DNA from: Roseateles sp049532965
Lineage (GTDB): Bacteria; Pseudomonadota; Gammaproteobacteria; Burkholderiales; Burkholderiaceae_C
Length of the DNA: 64,000 bases
Direction: 5' to 3'
Assembly: GCF_049532965.1 (NCBI RefSeq)
Contig: NZ_CP186694.1
Location: 4,030,001 to 4,094,000, forward strand
In this document: positions 35,711 to 44,647 of the stretch, piece by piece
How positions within the stretch are numbered: the stretch's first letter is position 1
Layout of the letters: every line of letters starts with the position of its first letter
Translations under genes and position numbers: made by a program
Notes under the pieces: generated by a model
Database searches by the model: none
Seen by the model: the letters and a program-made list of their open reading frames with translations, nothing else
Told to the model about the DNA's origin: nothing

Positions 35711-35842
35711 GGCGCGCGATGCTAGGCGGGGCGTGTGACACCGTTTTCACAGAGGGCGCGGGAGGTCGAAACGGCTCACGAAACGACATGCGCCCCTCAC
35801 TGAGGCCCTCCCGTGGCGTCGCCACATTGAACAGGGTCTGTC

Positions 35843-37261
35843 ATGTCCGTTTTCCGATCTCTCTCCTGGCGCTGCCGTCCCGGCCGTTCCTCATGGCCGG
35901 CTCGCGCCGCATCGCTGCTGGTCATGGGCGCCAGCGGCGCGACTTCAGTGTTCGCCGCAACGTGGATGGAGGCCCCCAGCCCGCTGCCCACAGTGCCCAT
36001 CCTGTGCGGCAACGAGGCCATGCCGGCACCGTTCGGAAGATACGAACTGGTCTGTGCCCTCGACCTTGCGGTGGCGCAGAGCTCTTCAAATGACCAGGGC
36101 CAGGCCATCCGCGCCGCGCTGAACAGCTTGCCGCCAAACAAAGGTCTGTACTTTCCCAAGGGGCGCTACTTCGTCGATGGCGACCTGCCGCTGAGGCCGG
36201 GCGCGGCACTGGTCGGCAGCAAGGATGGCACGCACTTCATCAATCGGCCCGGCACGACCACCAGGATCACGCAGGCCAGCAAAGGGGACCGTGGCATCCT
36301 GGTCGAGGGCCTGCTGCTGGACAACATCGTGATCCAGCTCTCCCATGACCATGACCATGAGCAAGGCAGCATCGTCCGCTACAACGGCTTTCGCCAGACC
36401 GAGTCCGCCGAGCCCCAGATCTCGACCGCCGGAGCCGACTTGATCATGGGCAATGTGCTCTGGCGAGAAACCATGCATCCGGGCGCCGGCATCCTGGTCA
36501 AAGGGGGACAGAATGCCACGATCTTCCGTAACCTGATCGGCGCGTCGAAGTGGATGAGGGACCCGACACCGCTTATCGAGTCAGCTGAGGCCGTGCGGGA
36601 CCGCACCGAGAAGCTGGTCCAGGCTCTGTCCACATCCCCCTTGCACAACGGCAACGCACCGTCGCAGGAACAGCAGGTCGGCCAGTACACCCGCGCGGTG
36701 CACCTCGAAGGATCGAAGCGGACCCTCCTCTCGGGCAATGACATCAACGTGGAGACCACCGCTTCGACAGAACCGCACTTCGCGGCGGAGTTGAACGACG
36801 TCACGCGCCTCATGCTGCTGGATAACCACATCGCCCAAGGCGGCGGAAGTGGCGTGTCGCCGGTGCAACTGCGGGCGCCACAGGATGGCTGGGTCTATGG
36901 CAATCGGTTCATCCGCGTGCCACTCCGGATCGTTCCAGGTGCCGCCCACGGTGTTCCCGTCCAAGTTCGCCCCACCAAGTTCACGGAGGTGGAAAAGAAC
37001 GAGTTCACCGACGCCATCATCGAAACGACACAGCGCGTCACCGCGCAGTACGGTGCGGGCGACGATGACCAAACCCTGACGGCGGCGCACGACCTGGAGT
37101 TCTACCGCAACAGATTTTCCACCGATCTTCCGGGGTGCCTGTTGAACGCAGAAGTGCCAAGCCAACGAGAGAACGCATTCGCGGCGTGGCGTAATGTGCG
37201 AGTCGACAATCTCAAGAACGAGACCCCAGCCGAGGCCTGCAACATGCAGCAGATAGATTGA
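35843..37261 (+). CDS. Secreted beta-helix protein (pectate-lyase-like)
   Basis: A 472-residue protein with a signal peptide (ARAASLLVMGASGATSVFA). The segment DQGQAIRAALNSLPPNKGLY, FPKGRYFVDGDLPLRPGAA is the N-terminal pattern of the pectate-lyase-3/pectin-lyase-like superfamily. Repeated short strands follow (GNVLWRETMHPGAGILVKGG, NATIFRNLIGAS, LLSGNDINVETT, LLDNHIAQGGGSG), consistent with a right-handed parallel beta-helix. The substrate is not evident; catalytic residues could not be fixed. It lies 180 bases upstream of the TonB receptor on the same strand. Confidence 0.72.
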   Translation: MSVFRSLSWRCRPGRSSWPARAASLLVMGASGATSVFAATWMEAPSPLPTVPILCGNEAMPAPFGRYELVCALDLAVAQSSSNDQGQAIRAALNSLPPNKGLYFPKGRYFVDGDLPLRPGAALVGSKDGTHFINRPGTTTRITQASKGDRGILVEGLLLDNIVIQLSHDHDHEQGSIVRYNGFRQTESAEPQISTAGADLIMGNVLWRETMHPGAGILVKGGQNATIFRNLIGASKWMRDPTPLIESAEAVRDRTEKLVQALSTSPLHNGNAPSQEQQVGQYTRAVHLEGSKRTLLSGNDINVETTASTEPHFAAELNDVTRLMLLDNHIAQGGGSGVSPVQLRAPQDGWVYGNRFIRVPLRIVPGAAHGVPVQVRPTKFTEVEKNEFTDAIIETTQRVTAQYGAGDDDQTLTAAHDLEFYRNRFSTDLPGCLLNAEVPSQRENAFAAWRNVRVDNLKNETPAEACNMQQID

Positions 37262-37395
37262 CTCCCTTCCGGTTCCCTCGCCCTTGCCGGTAAAGGCCGA
37301 CACGGCCACGGTCAAGGGGCGATCAAGGGGTCGTATCGGCTCATGCGGACGGATGGCGGGAGCCATCCGAGCAGCGGCGTGTCCGGAATGGCGCG

Positions 37396-37413
37396 CTGTC
37401 ACGGACCCGCCAT
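37396..37413 (+). promoter_or_regulatory. PHO-box-like direct repeat
   Basis: CTGTCAC (37396-37402), four bases, then CCGCCAT (37407-37413). Against the PhoB box (two CTGTCAT units with a 4-base spacer) the halves score 6 of 7 and 5 of 7 with exact spacing. It ends 28 bases before the TonB receptor start. A TATAAT-like CCTAAC at 37422-37427 is weak. Confidence 0.45.
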
Positions 37414-37441
37414 CGACGGTTCCTAACGTGCGCCGCCATCC

Positions 37442-40081
37442 GTGACTCAACGACCGACCCCCATGCGCGCGCCGCTCACCTCCCGATCCAGCCCTCGTTC
37501 CCGCCCCAGTTCCCATCCCCGCCCGACGCTGCTCGCGCTTTGCCTGACCAGCGCCTTTGCCGCGACGCCGGCCTGGGCCCAGCAGGCGACGGCCACCGAG
37601 AAAGACGGCGCCAAGGCTGAAGCAAAGGTCGAAGCAAAAACCGAAGCGAGAACCGGATCCCCGGGCGAGGCCCGCAAGCTCGACACGGTCGTGACGACCG
37701 GCCAGGCGGCGGCACTGCGCTCCGCGCTCGACAAGCAGACCCGCGCACAGGGCATCGTCAACGTCGTGCATGCCGACGGCATCGGCCAGTTGCCCGACAA
37801 CAATGCGGCCGAGGCGCTCGCCCGGATGCCCGGCGTGTCCGTCGAGCGCGACCAGGGCGAAGGCCGCTTCATCCGTGTCCGGGGCCTGGGGCCGGACTAC
37901 AACGCCGTCAGCATCAACGGCGCGCTGACGCCGGCCTCCGAGGCCGACCGCCGCGCTCCGGGCCTGGACCTGGTGCCTGCGGGCCTCATCCGCTCGCTGG
38001 AAGTGCAGAAGACGCTCACGCCCGACCAGGACGCGAATTCGCTCGGCGGCACGGTGACGGTGCGCACCTTGAGCGCGTTCGACCAGCCGGGCCGGCTGTT
38101 CACGATGGAACTGGGCGGCAACCATGACGCCAACGCCAGCAAGACCAAACCGCGCGGCTCTGTGGCCTTTGCCGATCGCTTCGCCGGCGGCACGCTGGGC
38201 GTGGCCGTGGCGTTCTCCGGCGACCAGCGCCGCTTTGCCAGCGACAACGTCGAGACCGGTGGCGACTGGGACGGCGGCAAGCTCAACAGCTTCGAGTTGC
38301 GCCGCTACAGCATCACGCGCGAGCGCCTCGGCGCGGCGCTGAACCTGGACTTCAAGCCGGATGACGCCTCGCTCGTCTACCTGCGCAGCTTCACCAGCCG
38401 GTTCACGGACCAGGAGCAGCGCCAATCGATGGCGGTGGAATTCGAGGATGCGCAAGCCCCCGGCGAAACCGGCGATGGCACCGTCAGCCGCGGCCTGAAG
38501 TCCCGCAAGGAGATCAACCAGTCGAGCGCGGTGGTCCTGGGCACGGAGCTCTCCCGTGGCGACTGGAAGTTCTGGGCCGAGGCCGGTGCCGGCCGCGCCA
38601 GCGAACGCAAGCCCGACACGCTGGCGTCCTCCTCCTTTGAGGCCGACTTCTCCGGCCTGGGCTACACCGATACCGTCAAGCCAATGCCCATCGCGGTCGA
38701 TGGGCTCGGCGACGCATCGCTGTACGAGTTCAACAAGGCCAAGCTGGAACGCAGCCTCGCCACCGATCGGGTGCGCCACCTGAAGGCTGATGTGCAGCGG
38801 GCGTTCGACGTCGGTGGCTGGGATGTGGACGTCAAGACCGGCCTGAAGGCGACGCGCCGTGACAAGGACAACGAGCAGGAGACCCATGCGCCCAGCGCCA
38901 AGGTGCTGAAGAAGGCGCCGTACAACGTGCCGTCGTCGCAACTGGGGCTGGGCAACTTCGTGGGCGGACCGGTCGACTATCCCTGGACCTCGTTCGGCCC
39001 TGGCATCGACGCCGGCAAGCTGCGCGGCCTGTACGGCGGCACCGACCTGACGGCGTTCCGCGACGAGGTCGACTCCACGGTCAACGACTTCGGCATGAAG
39101 GAGCGCACGCAAGCCGGATATGTGCAGGCGACGCTCGAGCACGCGGGCACGCAGTGGCTGGTCGGCGTGCGTCACGAGCGCGTGCGCTTCACCGCCAACG
39201 GCACCGCGTGGCGGGATGGCGCGCTGAGCCCGGTGCATCAGGAGAGCCGATCGCACCACTGGCTGCCGGCGGTGCTGTTGCGCCAGAAGCTCGGCGAGGG
39301 CCTGGTGCTGCGCGCGGCGCTGACGCACTCCGTCGTGCGACCGTCCTTCGGTCAACTGAGCCCGGGCGTCACCGTCGACGGCGACGAGGCCACCATCGGC
39401 AACCCGCAGCTCAAGCCGCTGCGCTCGCGCAACCTGGACCTGGGGCTGGAGCAGCGCCTGGGCCGCGACGGCGCCGTGTCGGCCTATGTGTTCCACAAGA
39501 AGATCCGGGACTTCGCCTTCCAGACCGACCTGGCCGGTACGCCGGGCTGGGAGGATTTCAGCCATGTCGAGTCCTTCGCCAATGGCGGGGACGCGATGGT
39601 GCGCGGCCTGGAACTCGCATGGAGCCAGGCCTTGAGTGGACTTCCCGCGCCCTGGAATGGCCTGGTGGTGGGCGCCAATGGGAGCTTCGTGAAGTCCCGC
39701 GCCACGATCGGGGGCTACGACGGCGGCGACTTCGTGAGCCGGCGCATCGCGCTGCCCAGCCAGTCCAAGCGCAGCCTCAACCTGAGCCTGGGCTGGGAAT
39801 CGCCCGCCTTCGGCGCGCGTGTCGCGCTGAATCACAAGTCGCCCTATCTGCTCGAGGTGGGCGACGTGCTGGACGCCTCGCAGGATCGCAAGGTCGACAC
39901 GCAGAATCAGATCGACGCCGCGCTGCGCATCCAGCTGACCCGGCAGTTGCAGCTGCACCTCGAAGCGCTGAACCTGAGCAACGAGCGGTACTACGTCTAC
40001 CAGGGCAGCAAGGCCTTCAACACGCAGTACGAGCAGTACGGCCGGTCGTACAAGGTCAGCCTGAAACTGGCGATGTTCTGA
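37442..40081 (+). CDS. TonB-dependent outer-membrane receptor
   Basis: An 879-residue protein. A signal peptide (LLALCLTSAFAATPAWAQQ) is followed by a low-complexity Lys/Glu/Ala linker, a plug domain (GQLPDNNAAEALARMPGVSV, FIRVRGLGPDYNAVSINGA, ANSLGGTVTVRT) and a 22-strand-type barrel ending YKVSLKLAMF with the usual terminal Phe. The GTG at 37442 has an ATG alternative at 37463. It is followed after 13 bases by a beta-propeller phytase, a pairing known in Xanthomonas, Caulobacter and Shewanella, so it may import phytate products or inositol phosphates. Confidence 0.93.
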   Translation: MTQRPTPMRAPLTSRSSPRSRPSSHPRPTLLALCLTSAFAATPAWAQQATATEKDGAKAEAKVEAKTEARTGSPGEARKLDTVVTTGQAAALRSALDKQTRAQGIVNVVHADGIGQLPDNNAAEALARMPGVSVERDQGEGRFIRVRGLGPDYNAVSINGALTPASEADRRAPGLDLVPAGLIRSLEVQKTLTPDQDANSLGGTVTVRTLSAFDQPGRLFTMELGGNHDANASKTKPRGSVAFADRFAGGTLGVAVAFSGDQRRFASDNVETGGDWDGGKLNSFELRRYSITRERLGAALNLDFKPDDASLVYLRSFTSRFTDQEQRQSMAVEFEDAQAPGETGDGTVSRGLKSRKEINQSSAVVLGTELSRGDWKFWAEAGAGRASERKPDTLASSSFEADFSGLGYTDTVKPMPIAVDGLGDASLYEFNKAKLERSLATDRVRHLKADVQRAFDVGGWDVDVKTGLKATRRDKDNEQETHAPSAKVLKKAPYNVPSSQLGLGNFVGGPVDYPWTSFGPGIDAGKLRGLYGGTDLTAFRDEVDSTVNDFGMKERTQAGYVQATLEHAGTQWLVGVRHERVRFTANGTAWRDGALSPVHQESRSHHWLPAVLLRQKLGEGLVLRAALTHSVVRPSFGQLSPGVTVDGDEATIGNPQLKPLRSRNLDLGLEQRLGRDGAVSAYVFHKKIRDFAFQTDLAGTPGWEDFSHVESFANGGDAMVRGLELAWSQALSGLPAPWNGLVVGANGSFVKSRATIGGYDGGDFVSRRIALPSQSKRSLNLSLGWESPAFGARVALNHKSPYLLEVGDVLDASQDRKVDTQNQIDAALRIQLTRQLQLHLEALNLSNERYYVYQGSKAFNTQYEQYGRSYKVSLKLAMF

Positions 40082-40094
40082 GGGGCCCGCGCAG

Positions 40095-41807
40095 GTGACC
40101 AAGACCATGACAACGAAGAACACGGCGACGAGAACGGCGACGAGAACGGCCAAGCACACGGCCAAGGCGATGGCGATCGCCATGGGCGTGGCGCTCGCCG
40201 TCGCGACGGCAACGGCGTTCCCGATCGCGCACGCGGCAACCGGTGCCGACGAGCCCGTGCTGGAACTGGGCAAGAGCGGCCTGCGGCTGCTGGACGCGAA
40301 GGGACGGGCGCTCGATGAGTTCGGCGTGCGCGCCAAGCGGTGGGATCGGCGGCGCCTGGCCGATGGCACGACCGTCGCGCTGCTGCAGGACGCCGACAGC
40401 GGCACGCTGCGTCTGCTCGAGGTCCGGGGCGACCGGTTGCGGGAGCGGGCGCGTTGGGCGGCGCCGCCGTTCAACGTGGAAGCGATCTGCCTCTACCTGG
40501 AGCCGCGACAGCAGCTGCTTCAGGCCTTCGTGCTCGGCAAGGACGGGTTGGCGGAGCAATGGCTGCTGGTCGACGCGCCAACCCGCGGCGCGCGGGCCCA
40601 GCTCTCCGCACCGGGTCCGGCGCCAGGGCAAGTGCTGCGTCAACTGGCCACGGTGCCTGAGGCCAAGGGCTGCACGGTCCGGGACGAAGAGGCGCTGCTC
40701 TACATCGCCGAGGACGACGTCGGGCTGTGGGCCTTTGAGGCGGACGCCGAACGTGCGGGCCGCACGCTGGTCGCGCCCGGCCTGGCACCGCAGGACATGG
40801 CGCTCTGGCTGGAGGCCCATGCGGCGCGGCTTCGGCCCGTGATCCCGGTGGCGGTGCCCGCGGCACAGACGCCACCGGTGCGGGGCGGTGGCGACGCGGC
40901 GGACGATCCGGCGATCTGGGTGCATCCGTCGCAGCCGGCCCGCAGCCGCATCCTCGGCACCGACAAGAAGCTGGGCCTGGCGGTCTATGACCTCCAGGGC
41001 CGCGAGACGCAGTTCCTGCCGGTGGGACGCGTCAACAACGTCGATCTGCGCCAGCGCCTGCGCTATGAGAGTCGCTCGTGGGACCTGGCCGTGGCGACGC
41101 AGCGCGATCAGCGCAGCGTGCTGCTGTTCGGCATCGACGGCGCGGGCAAGGTGGCCAGGCTCGCCGAACTGCCGACCGGGCTGGAGGACGTCTACGGCGT
41201 CTGCAGCGCGCGCAATCCCGAGGGTGGGCTGGACGTGTTCGTCAACGACAAGGACGGACGGCTGCTGCAGCTGCGGGTGAGGCGCCAGGCGGGCATGTGG
41301 TCCGCGCGCACGGTCGCGTCGCTGAAGCTGGCCTCCCAGCCGGAAGGCTGCGTGGCGGACGAAGGGGGGCGGCAGCTCTTCGTCGGCGAGGAGAAGCACG
41401 GCGTGTGGCGCGTCGCGCTCAACGCGGAGGGCCGGCTGGGCGACGCGACCCTGATCCTGCCGGTCGGCGAAACGCTGCAGGCGGACGTCGAGGGGATGGC
41501 GGTGCATCGCGGACCGCGGGGCGCGTGGCTGGTGGTGTCCTCGCAGGGCAACGACAGCTACGTGGTGCTCGACGCGAATCAGCCGCACGCGGTCAAGGGG
41601 CGCTTCCGCGTCGGCCTCAATCCGGCGCGAGGCATTGATGCCGCATCGGAAACGGACGGGCTCGATGTGACGTCGGCGGCGCTCGGCGGCGAGTACGGGG
41701 ACGGGCTGCTCGTCGTCCAGGACGGCCACAAGCGCTGGCCGGCCGGGCGGCAGAACTTCAAGCTGGTGCCGTGGGGAGAGGTGGTGAAGGCGTTGGGGGC
41801 GAACTGA
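40095..41807 (+). CDS. Beta-propeller phytase (3-phytase), dual-domain type
   Basis: A 570-residue secreted protein. The leader is peculiar: repeated Thr/Ala/Lys/Arg codons (TATRTATRTAKHTAKAMA) then VALAVATATAFPIAHA. Residues 55-250 form a diverged propeller-like domain. From residue 265 the catalytic domain has DAADDPAIWVHPSQ, GLAVYDLQGRETQFL, NNVDLRQRL, SQPEGCVADEGG, ADVEGMAVH, GNDSYVVLD and ASETDGLDVTS, all calcium or phosphate-binding features of BPP enzymes. It releases phosphate from phytate outside the cytoplasm. An ATG at 40107 is an alternative start. Confidence 0.93.
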   Translation: MTKTMTTKNTATRTATRTAKHTAKAMAIAMGVALAVATATAFPIAHAATGADEPVLELGKSGLRLLDAKGRALDEFGVRAKRWDRRRLADGTTVALLQDADSGTLRLLEVRGDRLRERARWAAPPFNVEAICLYLEPRQQLLQAFVLGKDGLAEQWLLVDAPTRGARAQLSAPGPAPGQVLRQLATVPEAKGCTVRDEEALLYIAEDDVGLWAFEADAERAGRTLVAPGLAPQDMALWLEAHAARLRPVIPVAVPAAQTPPVRGGGDAADDPAIWVHPSQPARSRILGTDKKLGLAVYDLQGRETQFLPVGRVNNVDLRQRLRYESRSWDLAVATQRDQRSVLLFGIDGAGKVARLAELPTGLEDVYGVCSARNPEGGLDVFVNDKDGRLLQLRVRRQAGMWSARTVASLKLASQPEGCVADEGGRQLFVGEEKHGVWRVALNAEGRLGDATLILPVGETLQADVEGMAVHRGPRGAWLVVSSQGNDSYVVLDANQPHAVKGRFRVGLNPARGIDAASETDGLDVTSAALGGEYGDGLLVVQDGHKRWPAGRQNFKLVPWGEVVKALGAN

Positions 41808-41832
41808 CGCTTGAACCCGGCGAAAAAGCCTA

Positions 41833-41868
41833 ATATCTTTAGCATCCTGTACGAAATGCTAAAGATAT
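41833..41868 (+). promoter_or_regulatory. hipBA operator/promoter: 13-bp inverted repeat
   Basis: ATATCTTTAGCAT (41833-41845) and ATGCTAAAGATAT (41856-41868) form a perfect inverted repeat with a 10-base spacer. TAATAT at 41831-41836 could be a -10 element, so a bound repressor would cover it. The right arm reaches into the ATG of hipB. This is a likely autoregulatory site for the HipB-like antitoxin. Confidence 0.75.
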
Positions 41869-42181
41869 GAATCACATCGCACAGATGCTTGCTCGGTCGC
41901 GCAAGAGCCGCGGGCTGACTCACCAGCAGTTGGCGGAGCGTGCCGGCGTGTCGCGCATGACGGTGCAACGGATGGAGGCGGGCGAGGACGTTCGCCTGCA
42001 CACCTTGCTGGATGTGCTGCGTGTGCTGGACCTGGATCTGGTGATGGTGCCCGAGATGCTGCGTGCCGAGGTCGAGCAGTTCATACAGGCCGGCGGTCGA
42101 ATACTGGGGCAGCGATCGGGTCCGGGCGGTCCGATGTCCATTGCCGATCGCATCCGTCAGCGCGCGGAGGACGTCGAATGA
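41867..42181 (+). CDS. hipB: HipB-like antitoxin (HTH Xre family)
   Basis: A 104-residue protein. Residues 8-62 form a Cro/C1-type HTH: RKSRGLTHQQLAERAGVSRM with TVQRMEAGEDVRLHTLLDVL. A C-terminal tail (ADRIRQRAEDVE) probably contacts HipA. It neutralises the kinase and represses the operon through the inverted repeat at 41833-41868. It overlaps hipA by ATGA at 42178-42181. Confidence 0.85.
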   Translation: MNHIAQMLARSRKSRGLTHQQLAERAGVSRMTVQRMEAGEDVRLHTLLDVLRVLDLDLVMVPEMLRAEVEQFIQAGGRILGQRSGPGGPMSIADRIRQRAEDVE

Positions 42182-43509
42182 GCGTGCCGCTGAAGGTGCT
42201 TCGCGCCTACCTGCATCTTCCCGACGGCTCACGGCGTCCGTTCGCGCATCTTGTCTCCTATGGCGATGTGATGCGTGTCGCCTTTGACGAGGAGTACATC
42301 GCCGATGCGTCGCGACCCGTGCTGTCCTTCGCGTACCGCGACCTGGACGACCAGGTGTCTCAACAGCTGATGCGGGATCAACGTTCGGACCGCATTGCCC
42401 GGCTGGACGGTCATTGGCCCGCGTTCTTCATGAACGTGCTGCCTGAAGGGCACAACCGGACCCGGCTCGCGTTGGCACGCGGTTGCGCCGAGAACGACGA
42501 GTTCGAGCTGCTGGCAGCGAGCGGGCGCGATCTGATGGGCGCCCTGGAGGTCGAGCCGATCGGGCAGCCGGATCGATTGCCAGACGCCATCCTTCATTGG
42601 CATGTGGCAGCCAGCCTGGATCCGCGGCCGGAGCCGGTGGTCGAGCCGGTCGAGGACGCTGCGTCCCTTCCAGGCGTCGTGATCAAGTTCTCCGCAGTCC
42701 GTAACGGCCGACGCTATACGGTCAGGCACCGCGGCCATGCGGGGTCCTACATCTTGAAGCTGCCTTCCGCAACGCATCCGGACCTCGTGGACAACGAGTT
42801 CACGGGCTACCGGCTCTGTGCCGCCCTCGGGTTGGATTGCGCTGAAGCCACCATCGTGCGAAGCGCTGACGTCGATCTCGCGGAGCAGATCCCGTTCGAT
42901 CACGTCTTGAGCGTCAAGCGATTCGATCGCGCCGAGATCGCCCAACCGGACGGTTCGATCAGTCACCGGCGCGTCCACTTCGAAGAGCTGTGCCAGGCGC
43001 TCAATCGGCCGCCGATGAAAAAGTACACCAAGGACCTTCGCGACTACGCCACCATGCTGGGCTTGCTGCAGTTGCTGTCGGATCGACGGGCGCGCGACCT
43101 CGAGGACTTCGTGGCTCGATTCATCGCCTTCATCCTGATGGGCAACTGCGATGCACATCTGAAGAACTGGGGCTTCGTGTATCCCGACGGACGGCGACCC
43201 AGGCTCGCGCCGGTCTATGACCCGGTCTGCGTAGCCGCCCTGTTCAGGCCGGACGATCCGCGCTATCTCAGCCACAACCGAGCGGCCGATGACGCGATCC
43301 GCGCCATCGACGAGCAGTCACTGGAAGCCATGTTGCGACAGGCAGGACTGCCCTCGGCGCTACGTGCCAACCTGTTGCAGCACGCGCGCGACACAGTACT
43401 TCAGGCACGCGCCCGATGGCCCGGGATACTCGCGGACGCCCCCGCAGCGGTGCGAGACACCGTGCTCGCGCGGCTCGCAGGCGGCACCGCCCTGTCGGCG
43501 CTCTGGTGA
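42178..43509 (+). CDS. hipA: HipA-family Ser/Thr kinase toxin
   Basis: A 443-residue protein of normal HipA length. Features are the N-terminal LDGHWPAFFMNVLPEGHNRT, the ATP-binding YILKLPSATHPDLVDNEFTG, VKRFDRAEI, the catalytic GNCDAHLKNWGF and the metal-binding APVYDPVCVA. HipA kinases phosphorylate aminoacyl-tRNA synthetases and cause growth arrest. The activation-loop serine was not identified with certainty. It is coupled to hipB. Confidence 0.92.
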   Translation: MSVPLKVLRAYLHLPDGSRRPFAHLVSYGDVMRVAFDEEYIADASRPVLSFAYRDLDDQVSQQLMRDQRSDRIARLDGHWPAFFMNVLPEGHNRTRLALARGCAENDEFELLAASGRDLMGALEVEPIGQPDRLPDAILHWHVAASLDPRPEPVVEPVEDAASLPGVVIKFSAVRNGRRYTVRHRGHAGSYILKLPSATHPDLVDNEFTGYRLCAALGLDCAEATIVRSADVDLAEQIPFDHVLSVKRFDRAEIAQPDGSISHRRVHFEELCQALNRPPMKKYTKDLRDYATMLGLLQLLSDRRARDLEDFVARFIAFILMGNCDAHLKNWGFVYPDGRRPRLAPVYDPVCVAALFRPDDPRYLSHNRAADDAIRAIDEQSLEAMLRQAGLPSALRANLLQHARDTVLQARARWPGILADAPAAVRDTVLARLAGGTALSALW

Positions 43510-43545
43510 CACGCCGACGCTCCCGTCCTTCCGCCAGCGCACGCC

Positions 43546-44007
43546 ATGAGCAGTTCCGTTCTTGTCCGCCCCATCGCCCTCTCCGACCTCGCCGCCTGGC
43601 GGCCGCTCTGGGACGGCTACAACGCCTTCTATGGCCGGGCGGGCGACACCGCGCTGCCCGAGGCGGTCACCCAGTCCACCTGGGCTCGCTTCTTCGATGA
43701 CCGCGAGCCGGTGCATGCGTTCGTCGCGGAACTGGACGGACGCCTCGTGGGCCTGACGCATTACCTGTTCCACCGCAGCACCACGCGCATCGAGGACACC
43801 TGCTATCTGCAGGACCTCTTCACCGCCGAGGACGTCCGCGGCCGCGGCGTGGGACGCGCGCTGATCGCCGCGGTCACCGCGGCCATCCAGGCGCGCGGCG
43901 GACATCGGCTCTACTGGCAGACGCACGTAACCAACGCCGCCGGCCGCGCGCTGTACGACCGCGTCGCCGAACACAAGGGCTTCATCATCTACGGCCAGGA
44001 CTTCTGA
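43546..44007 (+). CDS. GNAT-family N-acetyltransferase
   Basis: A 153-residue protein with the GNAT fold: VLVRPIALSDLAAWRPLWDG at strand 1, TCYLQDLFTAEDVRGRGVGR for motif A acetyl-CoA binding, and QTHVTNAAGRALYDRVAEHK for motif B. Acceptor unknown. It starts 36 bases after hipA and may be read through from that operon. Confidence 0.92.
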   Translation: MSSSVLVRPIALSDLAAWRPLWDGYNAFYGRAGDTALPEAVTQSTWARFFDDREPVHAFVAELDGRLVGLTHYLFHRSTTRIEDTCYLQDLFTAEDVRGRGVGRALIAAVTAAIQARGGHRLYWQTHVTNAAGRALYDRVAEHKGFIIYGQDF

Positions 44008-44038
44008 CCGCGGCCCGCGCCGGCCGGCCGGCAGTCAG

Positions 44039-44647
44039 TCAGCCCAGCCGGCGCCGCAGGTCCTGCCGCGCGCTCTCCGCAAGATCAGCGCCGCGCGAGC
44101 CCCCTTCCGGAAATGCCGCCAGGCCGATCTGGAATCGCACCTGCATCGTCCGGGTCTCCACGCCCTGGGCCACGCCATACGGGCTGTTCAACGCGGACGC
44201 CAGGCGCTGATGCACCAGTTGCGCCTCCCGGCCACCGGCATCCAGCAGCAGCACGGCGAAACTGGCCTCGCCCACCTGCAGCACCATGTCGGTCCCGCGC
44301 ACCCGGCTGCGCAGACGGCGGCCGACAGCCATCATCAGTGCGGCATGCACCTCGACATCCCCGCTGCCAGGGCCCGGTCCGCCCTCCGCGTCCTGCCCCG
44401 GCCCCGGCTCCGACGCCGCCACCGCGCTCCTCGCGGCCGACTCGGTCTCCAGCCACAGCACCGACAACTGCCCGCCATAGCGGCGGCATTGCGTCAGCTG
44501 GCGCGAAATCATGAGGCCGAACTCGGCCAGCGAATCCACCCTCGGTACCCACAGGGCAGAGGTCTGCCTCGGCGGCTTGGCATGCTCCACGCGGACCTCC
44601 TCCACGGTATCGGCAGACGCGACAGTGGCGGTGGATGACGAGCTCAT
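44039..44647 (-). CDS. Degenerate GGDEF-domain protein
   Basis: A 202-residue protein starting MSSSSTATVASADTVEEVRV. From residue 40 it follows a GGDEF-like plan: LAEFGLMISRQLTQCRRYGG, VRGTDMVLQVGEASFAVLLL where the signature would be (VGEASF in place of GGDEF), then FQIGLAAFPEGGS. The catalytic residues are not conserved and the usual DxLTGLxNR is absent. It is probably an inactive relative. It is convergent with the GNAT gene. Confidence 0.65.
   Translation of the reverse strand: MSSSSTATVASADTVEEVRVEHAKPPRQTSALWVPRVDSLAEFGLMISRQLTQCRRYGGQLSVLWLETESAARSAVAASEPGPGQDAEGGPGPGSGDVEVHAALMMAVGRRLRSRVRGTDMVLQVGEASFAVLLLDAGGREAQLVHQRLASALNSPYGVAQGVETRTMQVRFQIGLAAFPEGGSRGADLAESARQDLRRRLG

Noticed and set aside
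36581..40474. A minus-strand open frame of 1297 codons.
   Set aside because: It lies antisense to the beta-helix gene and the TonB receptor, both with clear motifs. The translation is low-complexity Arg/Ala/Gly/Leu, typical of antisense frames in GC-rich DNA.
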